Below, one piece after another: positions 42,581 to 52,934 of a stretch of DNA of 64,000 nucleotides (positions within the stretch are counted from its first letter, which is position 1; each line of letters begins with the position of its first letter). Location of the stretch: NCBI GenBank assembly GCA_934229385.1, contig CAKQDH010000003.1, positions 62,001 to 126,000 of the forward strand, given 5' to 3'. Below the pieces are notes generated by a model. That model worked only from the letters and a program-made list of their open reading frames with translations. It made no database searches and had not been told where the DNA came from. Source of the DNA: an uncultured Oenococcus sp. (GTDB lineage Bacteria > Bacillota > Bacilli > Lactobacillales > Lactobacillaceae). The position numbers were made by a program, and so were the translations under genes.

Positions 42581-43756
42581 ATGGTTAAAATTTATGAAAA
42601 ATTAGAAAAAAACTTTAAAGAAAAATTTAATAAAGAAGCCCAATATAGGCTTTTTTCACCTGGCCGGATAAATTTAATTGGAGAACATACTGATTATAAC
42701 GGTGGCCATGTTTTCCCAGCGGCTATCTCTTTAGGTACTTTTGGCGTAGCTTCATCTAGGAATGATCAAACTGTTAAATTGTTTTCTAATAATTTTACTA
42801 AGCAAGGGACATTAAGTTTCTCTCTTAGTCAACAAATTGTAAATAACAAAAAAGGGACATGGGATAATTATGTAAAAGGCGTTACTCTTGCTTTAAAAAA
42901 AGAAGGCTTTAAGATAAATCACGGTTTTGAATTACTAATTGAAGGAAACCTTCCGGGTGCTTCAGGATTATCTTCTTCAGCTTCATTGGAAATGTTAATT
43001 GGAGTTTTGCTGAATAAAATATTTAACTTGAAAGCTACTAAAATGCAGTTAGCTAAGGCGGGACAAACCGCTGAAAATGATTTCGTTGGAGTAAATTCAG
43101 GTATTATGGACCAATTTGCTGTGGGCTTCGGTCAGAAAAATAAGGCTATTTTTCTTGATACCCGAACTTCAAAATATGAGATAGTTCCGGCACAATTTAA
43201 AGATAATGTAATCTTAATTATGAATACAAATAAAAACAGAGCTTTAACAGGTTCAAAATATAATGAAAGAAGAAGCGAATGTGAGAAGGCATTAAAAAAA
43301 TTACAAGCTAAACTTAATATTCAGTATTTATGTGATTTGAACGATAAACAGTTTGAAGAAAATAAAAACCTAATTAACGATAAAACGCTGATTAAAAGGG
43401 CTAAACATGTTGTCTATGAAAATCAAAGAGCAATCTTGGCAAAAAAAATACTTGCTCAAGGAGACCTAAAAAAATTCGGAGAATTATTAAATGCATCACA
43501 TAAATCACTGAAAGAAGATTACGAAGTAACCGGATTAGAATTAGATACACTAGCTGAAACAACCCAAAAACAGGACGGCGCTTTAGGAGCACGAATGACC
43601 GGCGCTGGTTTTGGAGGATGTGCGATTGCTTTGGTTAATAAAAATAGCGTTGACCAAATTAAAAAAACTGTAGGTGACGTATATTTAAAGAAAGTTGGCT
43701 ATCCTGCTAGTTTTTATGTAGCAGAAATTAGTGATGGTGCAAAGGTGGTTGCTTAA
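42581..43756 (+). CDS. galK: Galactokinase
   Basis: Phosphorylates galactose, first Leloir step; 391 aa, GHMP kinase. FSPGRINLIGEHTDYNGGHVFPAA is the galactokinase signature, LPGASGLSSSASLEM the ATP loop, GVNSGIMDQFAVGFGQ and MTGAGFGGCAIAL the C-terminal motifs. GAGGAGAAAAGA precedes the ATG; galT follows after 20 bp. A cre site and candidate promoter lie just upstream. Confidence 0.97.
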   Translation: MVKIYEKLEKNFKEKFNKEAQYRLFSPGRINLIGEHTDYNGGHVFPAAISLGTFGVASSRNDQTVKLFSNNFTKQGTLSFSLSQQIVNNKKGTWDNYVKGVTLALKKEGFKINHGFELLIEGNLPGASGLSSSASLEMLIGVLLNKIFNLKATKMQLAKAGQTAENDFVGVNSGIMDQFAVGFGQKNKAIFLDTRTSKYEIVPAQFKDNVILIMNTNKNRALTGSKYNERRSECEKALKKLQAKLNIQYLCDLNDKQFEENKNLINDKTLIKRAKHVVYENQRAILAKKILAQGDLKKFGELLNASHKSLKEDYEVTGLELDTLAETTQKQDGALGARMTGAGFGGCAIALVNKNSVDQIKKTVGDVYLKKVGYPASFYVAEISDGAKVVA

Positions 43757-43776
43757 TCCATTTTTAGAGGAAAAAT

Positions 43777-45255
43777 ATGAAAAAAAATTTAGCAAAATTT
43801 TTTGCTCAACTAATTATAGAGAAAAATCCTAGTTTTAATGAATTCGATAGGCTTTATTTGATTAATCGAATTTATGCTCTTACAGGAGAAAAAAACCAAT
43901 ATATATCGACAGAAAATGTTTTAAATGATCCGTTAGCTATAAGGGATAAATTAATAAAAGTTGCTATAAAAAATCAAAAAATTAAAAATGATATTACAGG
44001 TAAAGATATCCTTGGATCACAATTAATGTCATTATCCGTTCCCTACCCCAGTAAAATTAATGAAACTTTTTGGCGTAAATATAAATTATCACCAAACACT
44101 GCTACTAATTATTTTTATAGATTATCTAAAGATAGTGATTATATTAAAACAAGAGCAATTGCTAAAAATATCGTATATAACACAAAAACTAAATACGGTG
44201 ATATAGAAATAACTATTAATTTATCAAAACCCGAAAAAGATCCGAAAGCAATTGCTGCTGCAGGAAAAAATAAATCTACTTCCTACCCCCTTTGCCAATT
44301 ATGTATGGAAAATGAGGGATATCTAGGCCACTTAGGCTACCCGGCTCGATCAGAACATAGAATAGTAAAATTTAACCTTAACGGTGAAGAATGGGGCTTC
44401 CAATACTCACCTTATGCCTATTTTAAAGAACACTGCATTTTTATGTCACTTATACATCGGCCTATGCATATTGATCGGCCTACATTTGATAACTTATTAA
44501 AGTTAGTCTCTATGTTTCCTGAATATACTGTAGGATCAAATGCCGATTTACCAATTGTCGGCGGATCAATGCTTAGCCATGACCACTATCAAGGAGGAAG
44601 ACATGATTTCCCTATGGCTAAAGCTAAAATTGAAGAACCAATTACTTTAAATAAATATCCCCACCTTAAAGCTGGTATAGTAAATTGGCCTATGTCGGTA
44701 ATTAGGCTCATTTCCCAAAATAAGAATAAACTTATCGATGCTTCGGTCTATATATTAGATTTATGGAAAAATTATTCTGATGAATCTGTCGATATTAGAG
44801 CTCAAACAAATGGAGAAAGGCATCACACTATAACCCCTATAGCTAGAAAAAGAAACGGTAATTTCGAGATGGATTTAGTCTTAAGAGATAATCAAACTTC
44901 GAAGAAATATCCTGATGGTATTTTTCATCCCCATAAAGATGTTCAACATATTAAAAAAGAAAATATTGGTTTAATAGAAGTTATGGGAAGAGCTATATTA
45001 CCTGCCAGACTAAAAACGGAATTGAGAGAAGTAGAAAAGTTCATCCTCAATAAAGAAAATAACATTGCTGCTATTCATCTTCCTTGGGCAAAAGAAATAA
45101 AAAAACAGTTTACCGGTAATAACGAAGACGATGCAAGGAAATTTGTTCAAAAGAAAGCCGGACAAGTTTTTGCTGAATGCCTTGAATATGCAGGGGTTTT
45201 CAAACATGATGAAAAAGGCAGACAAGCTTTCCGAAAATTTATAAATAAACTTTAA
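43777..45255 (+). CDS. galT: Galactose-1-phosphate uridylyltransferase (type 2)
   Basis: Swaps UMP between UDP-glucose and galactose-1-phosphate; 492 aa, the longer Firmicute GalT class rather than the ~350-aa E. coli class. Recognisable blocks are CQLCMENEGYLGHLGYPARSEHRI, VGGSMLSHDHYQGGRHDFPM and ERHHTITPIARKRNG. AGAGGAAAAAT precedes the ATG. galE for UDP-galactose recycling is not in this operon. Confidence 0.96.
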   Translation: MKKNLAKFFAQLIIEKNPSFNEFDRLYLINRIYALTGEKNQYISTENVLNDPLAIRDKLIKVAIKNQKIKNDITGKDILGSQLMSLSVPYPSKINETFWRKYKLSPNTATNYFYRLSKDSDYIKTRAIAKNIVYNTKTKYGDIEITINLSKPEKDPKAIAAAGKNKSTSYPLCQLCMENEGYLGHLGYPARSEHRIVKFNLNGEEWGFQYSPYAYFKEHCIFMSLIHRPMHIDRPTFDNLLKLVSMFPEYTVGSNADLPIVGGSMLSHDHYQGGRHDFPMAKAKIEEPITLNKYPHLKAGIVNWPMSVIRLISQNKNKLIDASVYILDLWKNYSDESVDIRAQTNGERHHTITPIARKRNGNFEMDLVLRDNQTSKKYPDGIFHPHKDVQHIKKENIGLIEVMGRAILPARLKTELREVEKFILNKENNIAAIHLPWAKEIKKQFTGNNEDDARKFVQKKAGQVFAECLEYAGVFKHDEKGRQAFRKFINKL

Positions 45256-45282
45256 TTAAAAAAGGAAAACAAAATAATAAAA

Positions 45283-46320
45283 ATGGTTGATTATAATAAA
45301 AAAATTATTGATAAATATAAGGGGAAAGACGTTATAGAATACTCCCTTATAAACAATAAAGGTACTAAAATAGCAGTTCTAAATTTTGCAGGGATCCTAA
45401 GTGAATTCTCAGTTATTGACAATAAAAAACGTGTGCAGCTCTTATTAAAACCAGAAAAATTTGAAGATTTTGTAAACAATTCGACCTACTTAAACCATGT
45501 AATAGCTAGAACAGGTGGGAGGATTAAAAATGCAACTTTTAAACTTAATGGAAAACAAATTAAATTAGCAGCAAATGAAAACGGAAACACCCTTCATGGG
45601 GGCCCTAATTCATTTGCAAAAAATTTTTTTGACGTTAAAGTTGATAAAAATAACTCTCAAATTATTTTAACGAAAAAATTATCGGAAAAAGATGATTCAT
45701 ATCCAGGGAGTCTAACTTTAAAAGTTGTGTATACATTAACAAAAAATAACGAAATAAAAATATCATTTAAAGGTACCCAAGAAGGAGAAGATGGAGTATT
45801 TAATCCTACCTTACATTCCTATTTCAATTTAGCAAATGATAATAAAACTGATATTACAGGACATAATCTGTGGGTTAATTCAGATAAACACCTAGAAGTA
45901 GACAATGAAAAAAATCCCACAGGAAAGTTCATTAATAATTCGGGGCCCTTTAATTTAAAAGAACATTCTAATTTAAATAATGTTCTTCATGAATTAGAAA
46001 AATCCACTAAAGAAAAGGGTTTCGATGATACTTTTATTGTTAACCATAAGGATCAAAATCCAATAGCAGTCCTTAAAGATAATAATAGTGGACGCCAAAT
46101 TTCTGTCTATTCAAAAAGAAATGCTTTAGTAGTCTATAGTTCTGATGGTATGGAAAAAAACATTAAATTTAATCATGGGCTCTCTCATCCTTGGATAGCA
46201 ATGGCTCTGGAGGCTCAAACAGCGCCCAACAGCGAAAATGTCCCAAATTTAGGAAATGTAACTATAAAAAAGGGCGAAACAAAAACTTATACCATCGAAT
46301 ATAAATATAATAAATCTTAA
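45283..46320 (+). CDS. galM: Aldose 1-epimerase (mutarotase)
   Basis: Interconverts alpha and beta galactose; 345 aa. GRIKNATFKLNGKQI, NTLHGGPNSFAKNFFDV with the conserved His, FNPTLHSYFNLAND with the second His, and ALEAQTAPNSEN with the catalytic Glu. AAGGAAAAC lies about 17 nt before the ATG, longer than usual, so initiation may be weak or rely on read-through from galT. Confidence 0.94.
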   Translation: MVDYNKKIIDKYKGKDVIEYSLINNKGTKIAVLNFAGILSEFSVIDNKKRVQLLLKPEKFEDFVNNSTYLNHVIARTGGRIKNATFKLNGKQIKLAANENGNTLHGGPNSFAKNFFDVKVDKNNSQIILTKKLSEKDDSYPGSLTLKVVYTLTKNNEIKISFKGTQEGEDGVFNPTLHSYFNLANDNKTDITGHNLWVNSDKHLEVDNEKNPTGKFINNSGPFNLKEHSNLNNVLHELEKSTKEKGFDDTFIVNHKDQNPIAVLKDNNSGRQISVYSKRNALVVYSSDGMEKNIKFNHGLSHPWIAMALEAQTAPNSENVPNLGNVTIKKGETKTYTIEYKYNKS

Positions 46321-46345
46321 AATAAATTTATTTTTATATACTAAA

Positions 46346-46374
46346 AAAGGGTAGCTTATTAAGCTACTCTTTTT
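46346..46374. terminator. Bidirectional terminator, galM / pgm
   Basis: AAGGGTAGCTTA and TAAGCTACTCTT form a stem with A- and T-runs on the two sides, between convergent galM and pgm. Confidence 0.9.
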
Positions 46375-46392
46375 TTATTTACTCTTATAAAA

Positions 46393-48090
46393 TCAAGCTA
46401 AATTTTGCTTAAATTCTTTTTCTAAATAAGTAAGACGCTTATGTGATTCATTTGCATCGGTTCCCTTCGCTCCAAAATATAATTTCAATTTTGGCTCTGT
46501 ACCAGAAGGTCTTACAGCTATCCAAGAACCGTCTTTTAACCAATATTTAATAACATTAGCTTTTGGCAACTGAATTCTTTTAGTTCTGCCATTATCAAGG
46601 CTTTTTGACAGTTTAAGATCATTATCATCAATAGTAATAATATTTATATCACCAACTCTTTTTGGTCCTTTTTTTCTTAAATTCCCCATCAAGGAAGATA
46701 TCTTTTTCTTTCCATTTTCACCTGGATACTCTTCAGAAACTTGCTGTTCTGTAAAATAGCCATATTTATTATATATTTCTTCAAGACCATCACCAATGGT
46801 CATGCCGCGATCCTTATAATACGCTGCTATTTCCGCCATCAAAGTTATAGCTTGAATTCCATCTTTGTCATGAACAAATGGTTTAATCAAAAAACCATAA
46901 GATTCTTCAAAACCAAATTCAAATTTATAATTCTTTTTTTTATCAAATTCAACGATTTTATCAGCGATATATTTAAATCCAGTCAAAACAGTAATTTGCT
47001 TAATATTAAAAGAATTAGCAATTAATTCAGGAAGATTTGATGAAACATTTGAAGTAATTATTGCCCCATTTTTAGGTAAAGTACCAGCCTGCTTTTGAAA
47101 CGTCAAAATATATTTAACCATTAAAGAAGCAATTTGATTACCTGTTAAGTATTGATACCTACCATTATCATCTAAATAACCAACACCCATCCTATCAGAA
47201 TCTGGATCAATAGCTAGTTCAATATCAGCTTTATATTTATCTGAGAGCTTAAAAACATTATGAAACTCTGGATTTGGATACTTTACCGTTGGAAATTTTC
47301 CATCTGGTTTCATTTGTTCCTTTACCCCATAAGCTTTATTAAAACCAGCTTGTTTTAAAGCTTTTAACCCAAGCTTGCCTCCTGCTCCATGAAGAGGAGT
47401 AAAACTTATAGATAATTTATCACTCCACCTTTTAATTAAACTGCGGTCAAAAGTTACAGTTTTAACTGCATCCAAATAGAGCTTATCGCTTTTTTCATTA
47501 ATTTTTTTGATATTACTAGAAACTCTTTTGATATTAAAGATATCGTTAATATTTTGGCGTTCATGAACTATTTCTTGTGTTGGCTCTGGTGGAAGTTGGC
47601 CGCCATCTTCTCCATACAATTTATAACCATTATAATCTTTTGTATTATGGCTAGCAGTGATCATGATACCCGCATAAGCTTGAAGTCTCATAAGAGTAAA
47701 ACTAAGTTCAGGAGTTGGATGCGGGCCTGAAAATAAATAAACATTAATATCATGGGCCCTTAAAATTTCTGCCGATACTTTTTCAAATAAGCTAGAGTTG
47801 ATTCTGGAATCCCCAGAAATCACAACCCCTCTTTCTTTAATTTTTTTACCCTGATTATCTATATGCCGGGCAAGAGCCTCAGTAACTTGCCCAACTGTGA
47901 ATATATTCATGCGATTAGTTCCAACTCCAAGTAAACCTCGCATGCCAGCGGTTCCAAAATTAAGATTAGTGTAAAATTCATCCTCTAATTGTTTTTTATT
48001 AGAATTTGATAACTCTTTTTTTAAATCGTTAGGAAGATCTGCATTCTTCCATACCTTTATTTCTTGCTCGATCTCTTTTTGTGTTCTCAT
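46393..48090 (-). CDS. pgm: Alpha-phosphoglucomutase
   Basis: Interconverts glucose-1- and glucose-6-phosphate, linking the gal pathway to glycolysis and wall-sugar synthesis; 565 aa, PgcA type. LNFGTAGMRGLLGVGTNRMN, ITASHNTKDYNGYKLY with the catalytic Ser, DPDSDRMGVG metal loop, GFEESYG sugar loop and RPSGTEPKLKLYF phosphate-binding loop are all present. Converges on galM with a shared terminator. No Shine-Dalgarno; TACAAT (48102-48097) lies 6 nt before the ATG. Confidence 0.97.
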   Translation of the reverse strand: MRTQKEIEQEIKVWKNADLPNDLKKELSNSNKKQLEDEFYTNLNFGTAGMRGLLGVGTNRMNIFTVGQVTEALARHIDNQGKKIKERGVVISGDSRINSSLFEKVSAEILRAHDINVYLFSGPHPTPELSFTLMRLQAYAGIMITASHNTKDYNGYKLYGEDGGQLPPEPTQEIVHERQNINDIFNIKRVSSNIKKINEKSDKLYLDAVKTVTFDRSLIKRWSDKLSISFTPLHGAGGKLGLKALKQAGFNKAYGVKEQMKPDGKFPTVKYPNPEFHNVFKLSDKYKADIELAIDPDSDRMGVGYLDDNGRYQYLTGNQIASLMVKYILTFQKQAGTLPKNGAIITSNVSSNLPELIANSFNIKQITVLTGFKYIADKIVEFDKKKNYKFEFGFEESYGFLIKPFVHDKDGIQAITLMAEIAAYYKDRGMTIGDGLEEIYNKYGYFTEQQVSEEYPGENGKKKISSLMGNLRKKGPKRVGDINIITIDDNDLKLSKSLDNGRTKRIQLPKANVIKYWLKDGSWIAVRPSGTEPKLKLYFGAKGTDANESHKRLTYLEKEFKQNLA

Positions 48091-48192
48091 ACTTATATTG
48101 TATTATTTATTAAATAAAATAAAGCTAAATATAGCATCATGTACAAATTAATAACAATAAAATTTTTTTGCATTTTAACAAACTTGATATTA

Positions 48193-48945
48193 TTACAGTT
48201 TAAAATTGTGTTTCTTAGATATTATTAAAGTAGTAATTGGTATAGTAAATACTACTCCAAAAATTGCAATTAAAAGATTTAAAAGAGCTGATACAACAAG
48301 CTTATCGTTAATTAGACGAAAAAAACTATAATGTAACCGCGTATAGAAAATCGCCAATGGAAGATTATCACCTAAAACACTAAAAAGTAAAGTGTTTACA
48401 GCTGTCCCAATAATTTGTGTGCCAATGATCGTCGCCTGTTTATAATAATTTTTTCTCAAAATTGTCGGTGAACTTTTTATTAGTTCATGTAAATCGGCAG
48501 AGATCGCCATACTTGATTCTGCTATAGCACCTAAACTAGCAATAACAGTTACTGCAAAAGCAATATTTTGAAAACTAATCCCAACGGTTAAAAATAATCC
48601 TTCAAGTTCTTCAGAAGATTCTACTTCAAATCCTTGTGCGTTAGAAAAAATGTTTAGTGGTAAAGCAACCAAAAACATAATTATATAAGTAAATACGCTA
48701 GATAAAAAAGCATTATTAGTAACTTGAGGATTATCAGAAGATGAATAAATAGAGACAGCCAAAATGATAAAGCTAATAACAGTTACACTTAAGTAAATAT
48801 TAAAATGCCAATTAAGAAAAATTATCAAAAGAAAGATGGCAATTAAATTAATTATAAAACCAAAAAAAGCTTTAATACCTTGCTTTCCAGCTACTATTAA
48901 AAGAAGCAAAAATAAAACCAAGACTAAAATATAAAAAGTATTCAT
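48193..48945 (-). CDS. YibE/F family membrane protein (YibF-like)
   Basis: Polytopic membrane protein of 250 aa with about seven helices. ASLGAIAESSMAISADLHELI and NTLLFSVLGDNLPL are the conserved family segments. It overlaps the upstream YibE-like gene by 4 nt and has AAGGAG before the ATG, so the two proteins are made together and probably form a complex. Function of the family is not established. Confidence 0.85.
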   Translation of the reverse strand: MNTFYILVLVLFLLLLIVAGKQGIKAFFGFIINLIAIFLLIIFLNWHFNIYLSVTVISFIILAVSIYSSSDNPQVTNNAFLSSVFTYIIMFLVALPLNIFSNAQGFEVESSEELEGLFLTVGISFQNIAFAVTVIASLGAIAESSMAISADLHELIKSSPTILRKNYYKQATIIGTQIIGTAVNTLLFSVLGDNLPLAIFYTRLHYSFFRLINDKLVVSALLNLLIAIFGVVFTIPITTLIISKKHNFKL

Positions 48946-50054
48946 TTAATTCTCCTTGGCTTTGCTCGAGAAAGAAAAGCAGAAGAAATACCCGAAGTTA
49001 TCGGAACTGTTAAAACTATACTTATAGCAGAAATAATCGTAGATATTAGGCCTAAAGCCATAGTAATTTCTATTGTATAAGACCATGTATTCCCGTTCCT
49101 TAAATAAACAAACATAATGGGAAAAGTATTTGCTATAAAAACCATAAAAAGGACATTTGTCAAAGAACCCACAATATTTTTTCCAGTTTCCATACCAAAA
49201 TTAAAATAATTTATAAAATTTCTTTTTTTACCTTCTCTAAATATGCCTAACATTCCGGCTGCAATATCTGAAGCTTCATCCATAACAGCCCCTAAAGCGC
49301 CAATTAATAATTGAGAATAAAAAATTGGAATAGGAAATTGGGTAACAAAATCCATAAATTCAAAATGAATTCCTCTTTCTTTATTCATTATTATTATTAA
49401 AGATCCTAAAGAAACTCCCAGAATAGTAGAAATTATAGTAGAAAGAAAAACAATAAAAAATTGGACCCCTTTACCTAAAATTAAACGTAAAGTAATAAAA
49501 GTAAGGATAACTGATAATAAAGTGAAAATAACAACTGGATAAATTTTTTTTAAACTTGTATCAATAATAATTGCCAATAAAAAGAAAATAAAATTAAAAA
49601 AAAGGCTGCTAATAATTTTCAAACTTAATTTATCTGTAAAAAGTATTAGAATTATAAAAACTATTCCAGCTATAAAAACAAGTATTGTATCTCTTTTTTG
49701 GTCAACAATGGACCACCCATCTTTATAATTAAGTAAAAGATACTGTCTAGAATGATATCTCTGAGTTAAAGCTTGAGAAGTTAAATAATGATTTTTAATA
49801 GAGATTGTCTTCCCCTGATATTTGCCATTCAAAACTTTTATATGTAATCTTTGAATATTGGAATAATCATTATTATGATAATAATTTTTGGATTTTTTTT
49901 CAGAAAGCTTTTTTACATAATTTATTTTTCCTATAGGAACGTTTTTATAAGCAAATAAATAATCAAAATGAGTAAAAAGAATTGCCAAAAAAAATATTAT
50001 TAATAACCAAAAACATTCATGTTTTTTTTTATTATCTATCCATTGCATCTTCAT
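48942..50054 (-). CDS. YibE/F family membrane protein (YibE-like)
   Basis: Membrane protein of 370 aa: an N-terminal helix, an extracytoplasmic domain of about 90 residues (IQRLHIKVLNGKYQGKTISI, YLLLNYKDGWSI) and about seven C-terminal helices with the family motif GALGAVMDEASDIAAGMLGIFREGKK. Start placed at ATG 50054; the frame extends to a TTG at 50081. TGC-TATAGT lies 15 nt upstream of the chosen ATG and there is no Shine-Dalgarno, so a very short leader is likely. Confidence 0.83.
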   Translation of the reverse strand: MKMQWIDNKKKHECFWLLIIFFLAILFTHFDYLFAYKNVPIGKINYVKKLSEKKSKNYYHNNDYSNIQRLHIKVLNGKYQGKTISIKNHYLTSQALTQRYHSRQYLLLNYKDGWSIVDQKRDTILVFIAGIVFIILILFTDKLSLKIISSLFFNFIFFLLAIIIDTSLKKIYPVVIFTLLSVILTFITLRLILGKGVQFFIVFLSTIISTILGVSLGSLIIIMNKERGIHFEFMDFVTQFPIPIFYSQLLIGALGAVMDEASDIAAGMLGIFREGKKRNFINYFNFGMETGKNIVGSLTNVLFMVFIANTFPIMFVYLRNGNTWSYTIEITMALGLISTIISAISIVLTVPITSGISSAFLSRAKPRRIK

Positions 50055-50438
50055 TTTATTTAAAAATAAACTATAGCACAATTGAGTTAAGATGATAATA
50101 ATGATGGTTTTTATTTATTATCAGCTTATTCAAAAAAGAACTTTATTCTTAATAAAATAAAAAAATAAAAATATAGATAAAAGTTTTTATCCCAATATTT
50201 TTTAAAATAACCTTTTTTATAAAATTACTAATTACTTTAAGACTATATAATTTTTTAACTAGTCCATAATTTAATAATATATAAACAAAAATACAACTTA
50301 TCTTTCAAAAATTTAAAAATATTTAATATGAAAAAATAAATTCCCCAATTATCAACACTATATTATTTATTTTTTTATATTAAATTAATTTATAAAGAAT
50401 TCAATAAATTTAATACTTTAAAATATAATAAAAAAGAA
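50055..50438. other. AT-rich gap before the YibE/F operon
   Basis: About 380 bp with no intact frame, terminator or RNA recognised apart from the putative promoter just before yibE. Confidence 0.5.
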
Positions 50439-51260
50439 TTAAAGAAAAATGATTTTATTGTATTTACTATTTGGTTCCTCAAAAAAAAGGTATTTTTCCT
50501 TTAGTATATTAATATCTTCTTCCTTTAATTGAATATAATCTTTTAAATATTTTTTTAAATTACCTGAAAGTCCTTTTATAGTATCCAAAGCTTTGTTTAA
50601 ATAATCAATATTTACAGTCCACATTGCTTTAATATTTTCTAATTCAGATTTACTTGCCCCCTGGGTTTTCATAAATCTAAGCCTTGTTTCCATAATATTT
50701 AAAGAAAGCCGGTTAGAAAGCAAATAATCATGCTTAATTTCTGTATAATTAATTCCTAAAAGGCCCATTAAAAGCATAGATGCAATACCTGTACGATCTT
50801 TTCCGGCAGTACAATGAAAAATCAAAGAATTCTTTTCATTAACTAAAGTTTTAAAAAAATTATAGTATGCTTTATTTGAAATCCCATCTTCAATTAAATG
50901 TTTATAGTTATCCAACATTTTAAAATAACCATAACTTTTCTTTTCATATGTCTGATTTAGTTGCCTATATTTAATACGGGAATTAGTTTGATCTACACTC
51001 ATTGCAGGTATATTAATGTCAATACTACTATTTAACTTTTTATCAGGTTCATTATAAACTTCAGTAGTTGTCCTAAAATCTATAATTCGATCTATTTTCT
51101 TATTTTCCAAATAATTTACATCTTTTTTTGAAAGATTAGACATACTAGAAGCCCTGAATATCTTACCCCATCGAACTTTTTTACCTCGTTCAGCAGTATA
51201 CCCCCCAATATCTCTAAAATTATAGCCTTTTGATATTTTTAATAGACGTCTTTTATCCAT
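50439..51260 (-). CDS. Tyrosine-protein phosphatase (LipA/Y-phosphatase 3 family)
   Basis: 273-aa phosphatase of the secreted-or-cytosolic protein-tyrosine/phosphoinositide type common in lactobacilli and Listeria. GYNFRDIGGYTAERGKKVRWGKIFRAS is the family N-terminus, RIIDFRTTTE the substrate loop, and FHCTAGKDRTGIASMLLM the HCxxGxxR active-site loop. No signal peptide is evident. Start placed at ATG 51260; a TTG at 51284 is in frame. There is no Shine-Dalgarno; TATAGT lies 9 nt before the ATG. Real substrate unknown. Confidence 0.88.
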   Translation of the reverse strand: MDKRRLLKISKGYNFRDIGGYTAERGKKVRWGKIFRASSMSNLSKKDVNYLENKKIDRIIDFRTTTEVYNEPDKKLNSSIDINIPAMSVDQTNSRIKYRQLNQTYEKKSYGYFKMLDNYKHLIEDGISNKAYYNFFKTLVNEKNSLIFHCTAGKDRTGIASMLLMGLLGINYTEIKHDYLLSNRLSLNIMETRLRFMKTQGASKSELENIKAMWTVNIDYLNKALDTIKGLSGNLKKYLKDYIQLKEEDINILKEKYLFFEEPNSKYNKIIFL

Positions 51261-51402
51261 ACACTTTATACTATACACTGACAAATAAACTTAAATTAAC
51301 ATCATAAATACCAAAATTAATAAAATTAAATCCTAACCAAAAACAAAAGTTCAATTTATTTTATAAAAATTCTCTTAATTTAGAACTACCAATAAGTTAA
51401 AA

Positions 51403-52914
51403 CTAAAAAATAAGATTTAGGTTTGCTAATGTATTTTTAATATTTTTAACTGTCCAGTCCTTACCCATTACAGCAAGAATTTCAGGTAAATTAGGCCCTT
51501 GAACTTCATGAGTAGTGATTAAACGAAGAGGGTTCCATAAAGGGCGCCCTTTTATTCCAGTATTCTTTTGAATCTCTCTTATTATTTTCATAATTAAATC
51601 CGAAGAAAAATTATTTTTAGGGATCTTAAAAATTCTTTTTTCAAAAGCAGGAATTACTTCTTTGCTTTCTTTAGTATCAAGCCACTTTTTTTTATTATCA
51701 TTGGATATTTTATGAAGTCTAAAAAATGGATATTTAGCTAAAGGAACAATCTCACTAGTAGCTTTGATTCCATCAACCCCGGCTACATTAATAATTTTAG
51801 TCAGCTGTTCAGTTTTCAATTTTGCTTCTTTTGAGCTCACCAAACCAGCCCTTTCTAATTCGCCTATCAGATTAGGCATTATTTCATTCTTTTCTAATCG
51901 CATCCATTTATTATTAATCCAAGCTAATTTCCTTGCATCAAATTTGGCATTCGCTTTAGTAAAACGTTTTTCATCAAAAATGTTAACAAATTGCTTGGGA
52001 GTAAAAATCTCTTTTTCTCCTACCGGAGACCACCCTAATAAACAAATAAAATTAAATATAGCTTGTGGGAGATAACCTAATTCTCGATATTGTTCAATAA
52101 ACTGTAATGTATCTTCATCTCTCTTAGATAACTTTTTACCTGTTTCAGATTTAGTGATTAAAGCCATATGTCCAAATTTAGGAGGGCCCCAATTAAATGC
52201 ATTATAAATCATTAACTGTTTAGGGGTATTGCTTACATGGTCATCCCCACGGAGAATGTGAGTAATATCCATTAAATGATCGTCGATTACAACTGCAAAA
52301 TTATAAGTTGGCATGCCGTCAGCTTTTTGAATAATCCAATCTCCGCCTACTTCTTTTGAATTTATTTTTACTTTATCCTTGACCATATCATCCCATTCAT
52401 AATTATGATTTTTAGGGACTCTAAAACGAACAACAGATTTTAATCCTTCAGACTGATATTTAGCTTGGGCTTTTTTAATTTCACTTGAACTCATACCAGA
52501 ATATTCGTAAATATAATGAGGAGCTTTATGGGCCCTTTCTTGAGCTTCTCTTTCTTTTTTTAATGTTTCTTCAGTTTTATATGATCTATAAGCCTTCCCA
52601 TTTTTAAGAAGCATATTAATGTATTTTTGATAAATTCCCTTTTTAACTCTTTCAGTTTGACGATAAGGAGAATAAAGAGAGTTTTGTTTATCTGGACCCT
52701 CATCCCAATCTATTCCTAGCCATTTTAAATTATCAAGTTGGCTCTGTTCGCCACCTTTAACATTTCTAACTAAATCAGTATCTTCAATCCTAATAATAAA
52801 TTTGCCGTTATAATGACGAGCAAAAAGCCAATTAAAAATAGCGGTCCTTGCATTTCCAATATGTAAATGACCAGTTGGGCTTGGAGCATATCTAACACGA
52901 ATTTTTTTACTCAT
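51403..52914 (-). CDS. gltX: Glutamate-tRNA ligase
   Basis: Class I synthetase of 503 aa charging tRNA-Glu and, in organisms using GatCAB, tRNA-Gln. RYAPSPTGHLHIGNARTAIFNWLFA contains HIGH, and GKKLSKRDED the KMSKS equivalent. C-terminal anticodon-binding helices follow. It is separated from rdgB by 20 bp and probably cotranscribed. No Shine-Dalgarno; the nearest -10-like string, TACACT, ends 9 nt before the ATG. Confidence 0.97.
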   Translation of the reverse strand: MSKKIRVRYAPSPTGHLHIGNARTAIFNWLFARHYNGKFIIRIEDTDLVRNVKGGEQSQLDNLKWLGIDWDEGPDKQNSLYSPYRQTERVKKGIYQKYINMLLKNGKAYRSYKTEETLKKEREAQERAHKAPHYIYEYSGMSSSEIKKAQAKYQSEGLKSVVRFRVPKNHNYEWDDMVKDKVKINSKEVGGDWIIQKADGMPTYNFAVVIDDHLMDITHILRGDDHVSNTPKQLMIYNAFNWGPPKFGHMALITKSETGKKLSKRDEDTLQFIEQYRELGYLPQAIFNFICLLGWSPVGEKEIFTPKQFVNIFDEKRFTKANAKFDARKLAWINNKWMRLEKNEIMPNLIGELERAGLVSSKEAKLKTEQLTKIINVAGVDGIKATSEIVPLAKYPFFRLHKISNDNKKKWLDTKESKEVIPAFEKRIFKIPKNNFSSDLIMKIIREIQKNTGIKGRPLWNPLRLITTHEVQGPNLPEILAVMGKDWTVKNIKNTLANLNLIF

Positions 52915-52934
52915 AACAATAATAGTGTAATCTA

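Noticed and set aside
46741..47025. Plus-strand frame inside pgm
   Set aside because: Antisense shadow of conserved phosphoglucomutase sequence.
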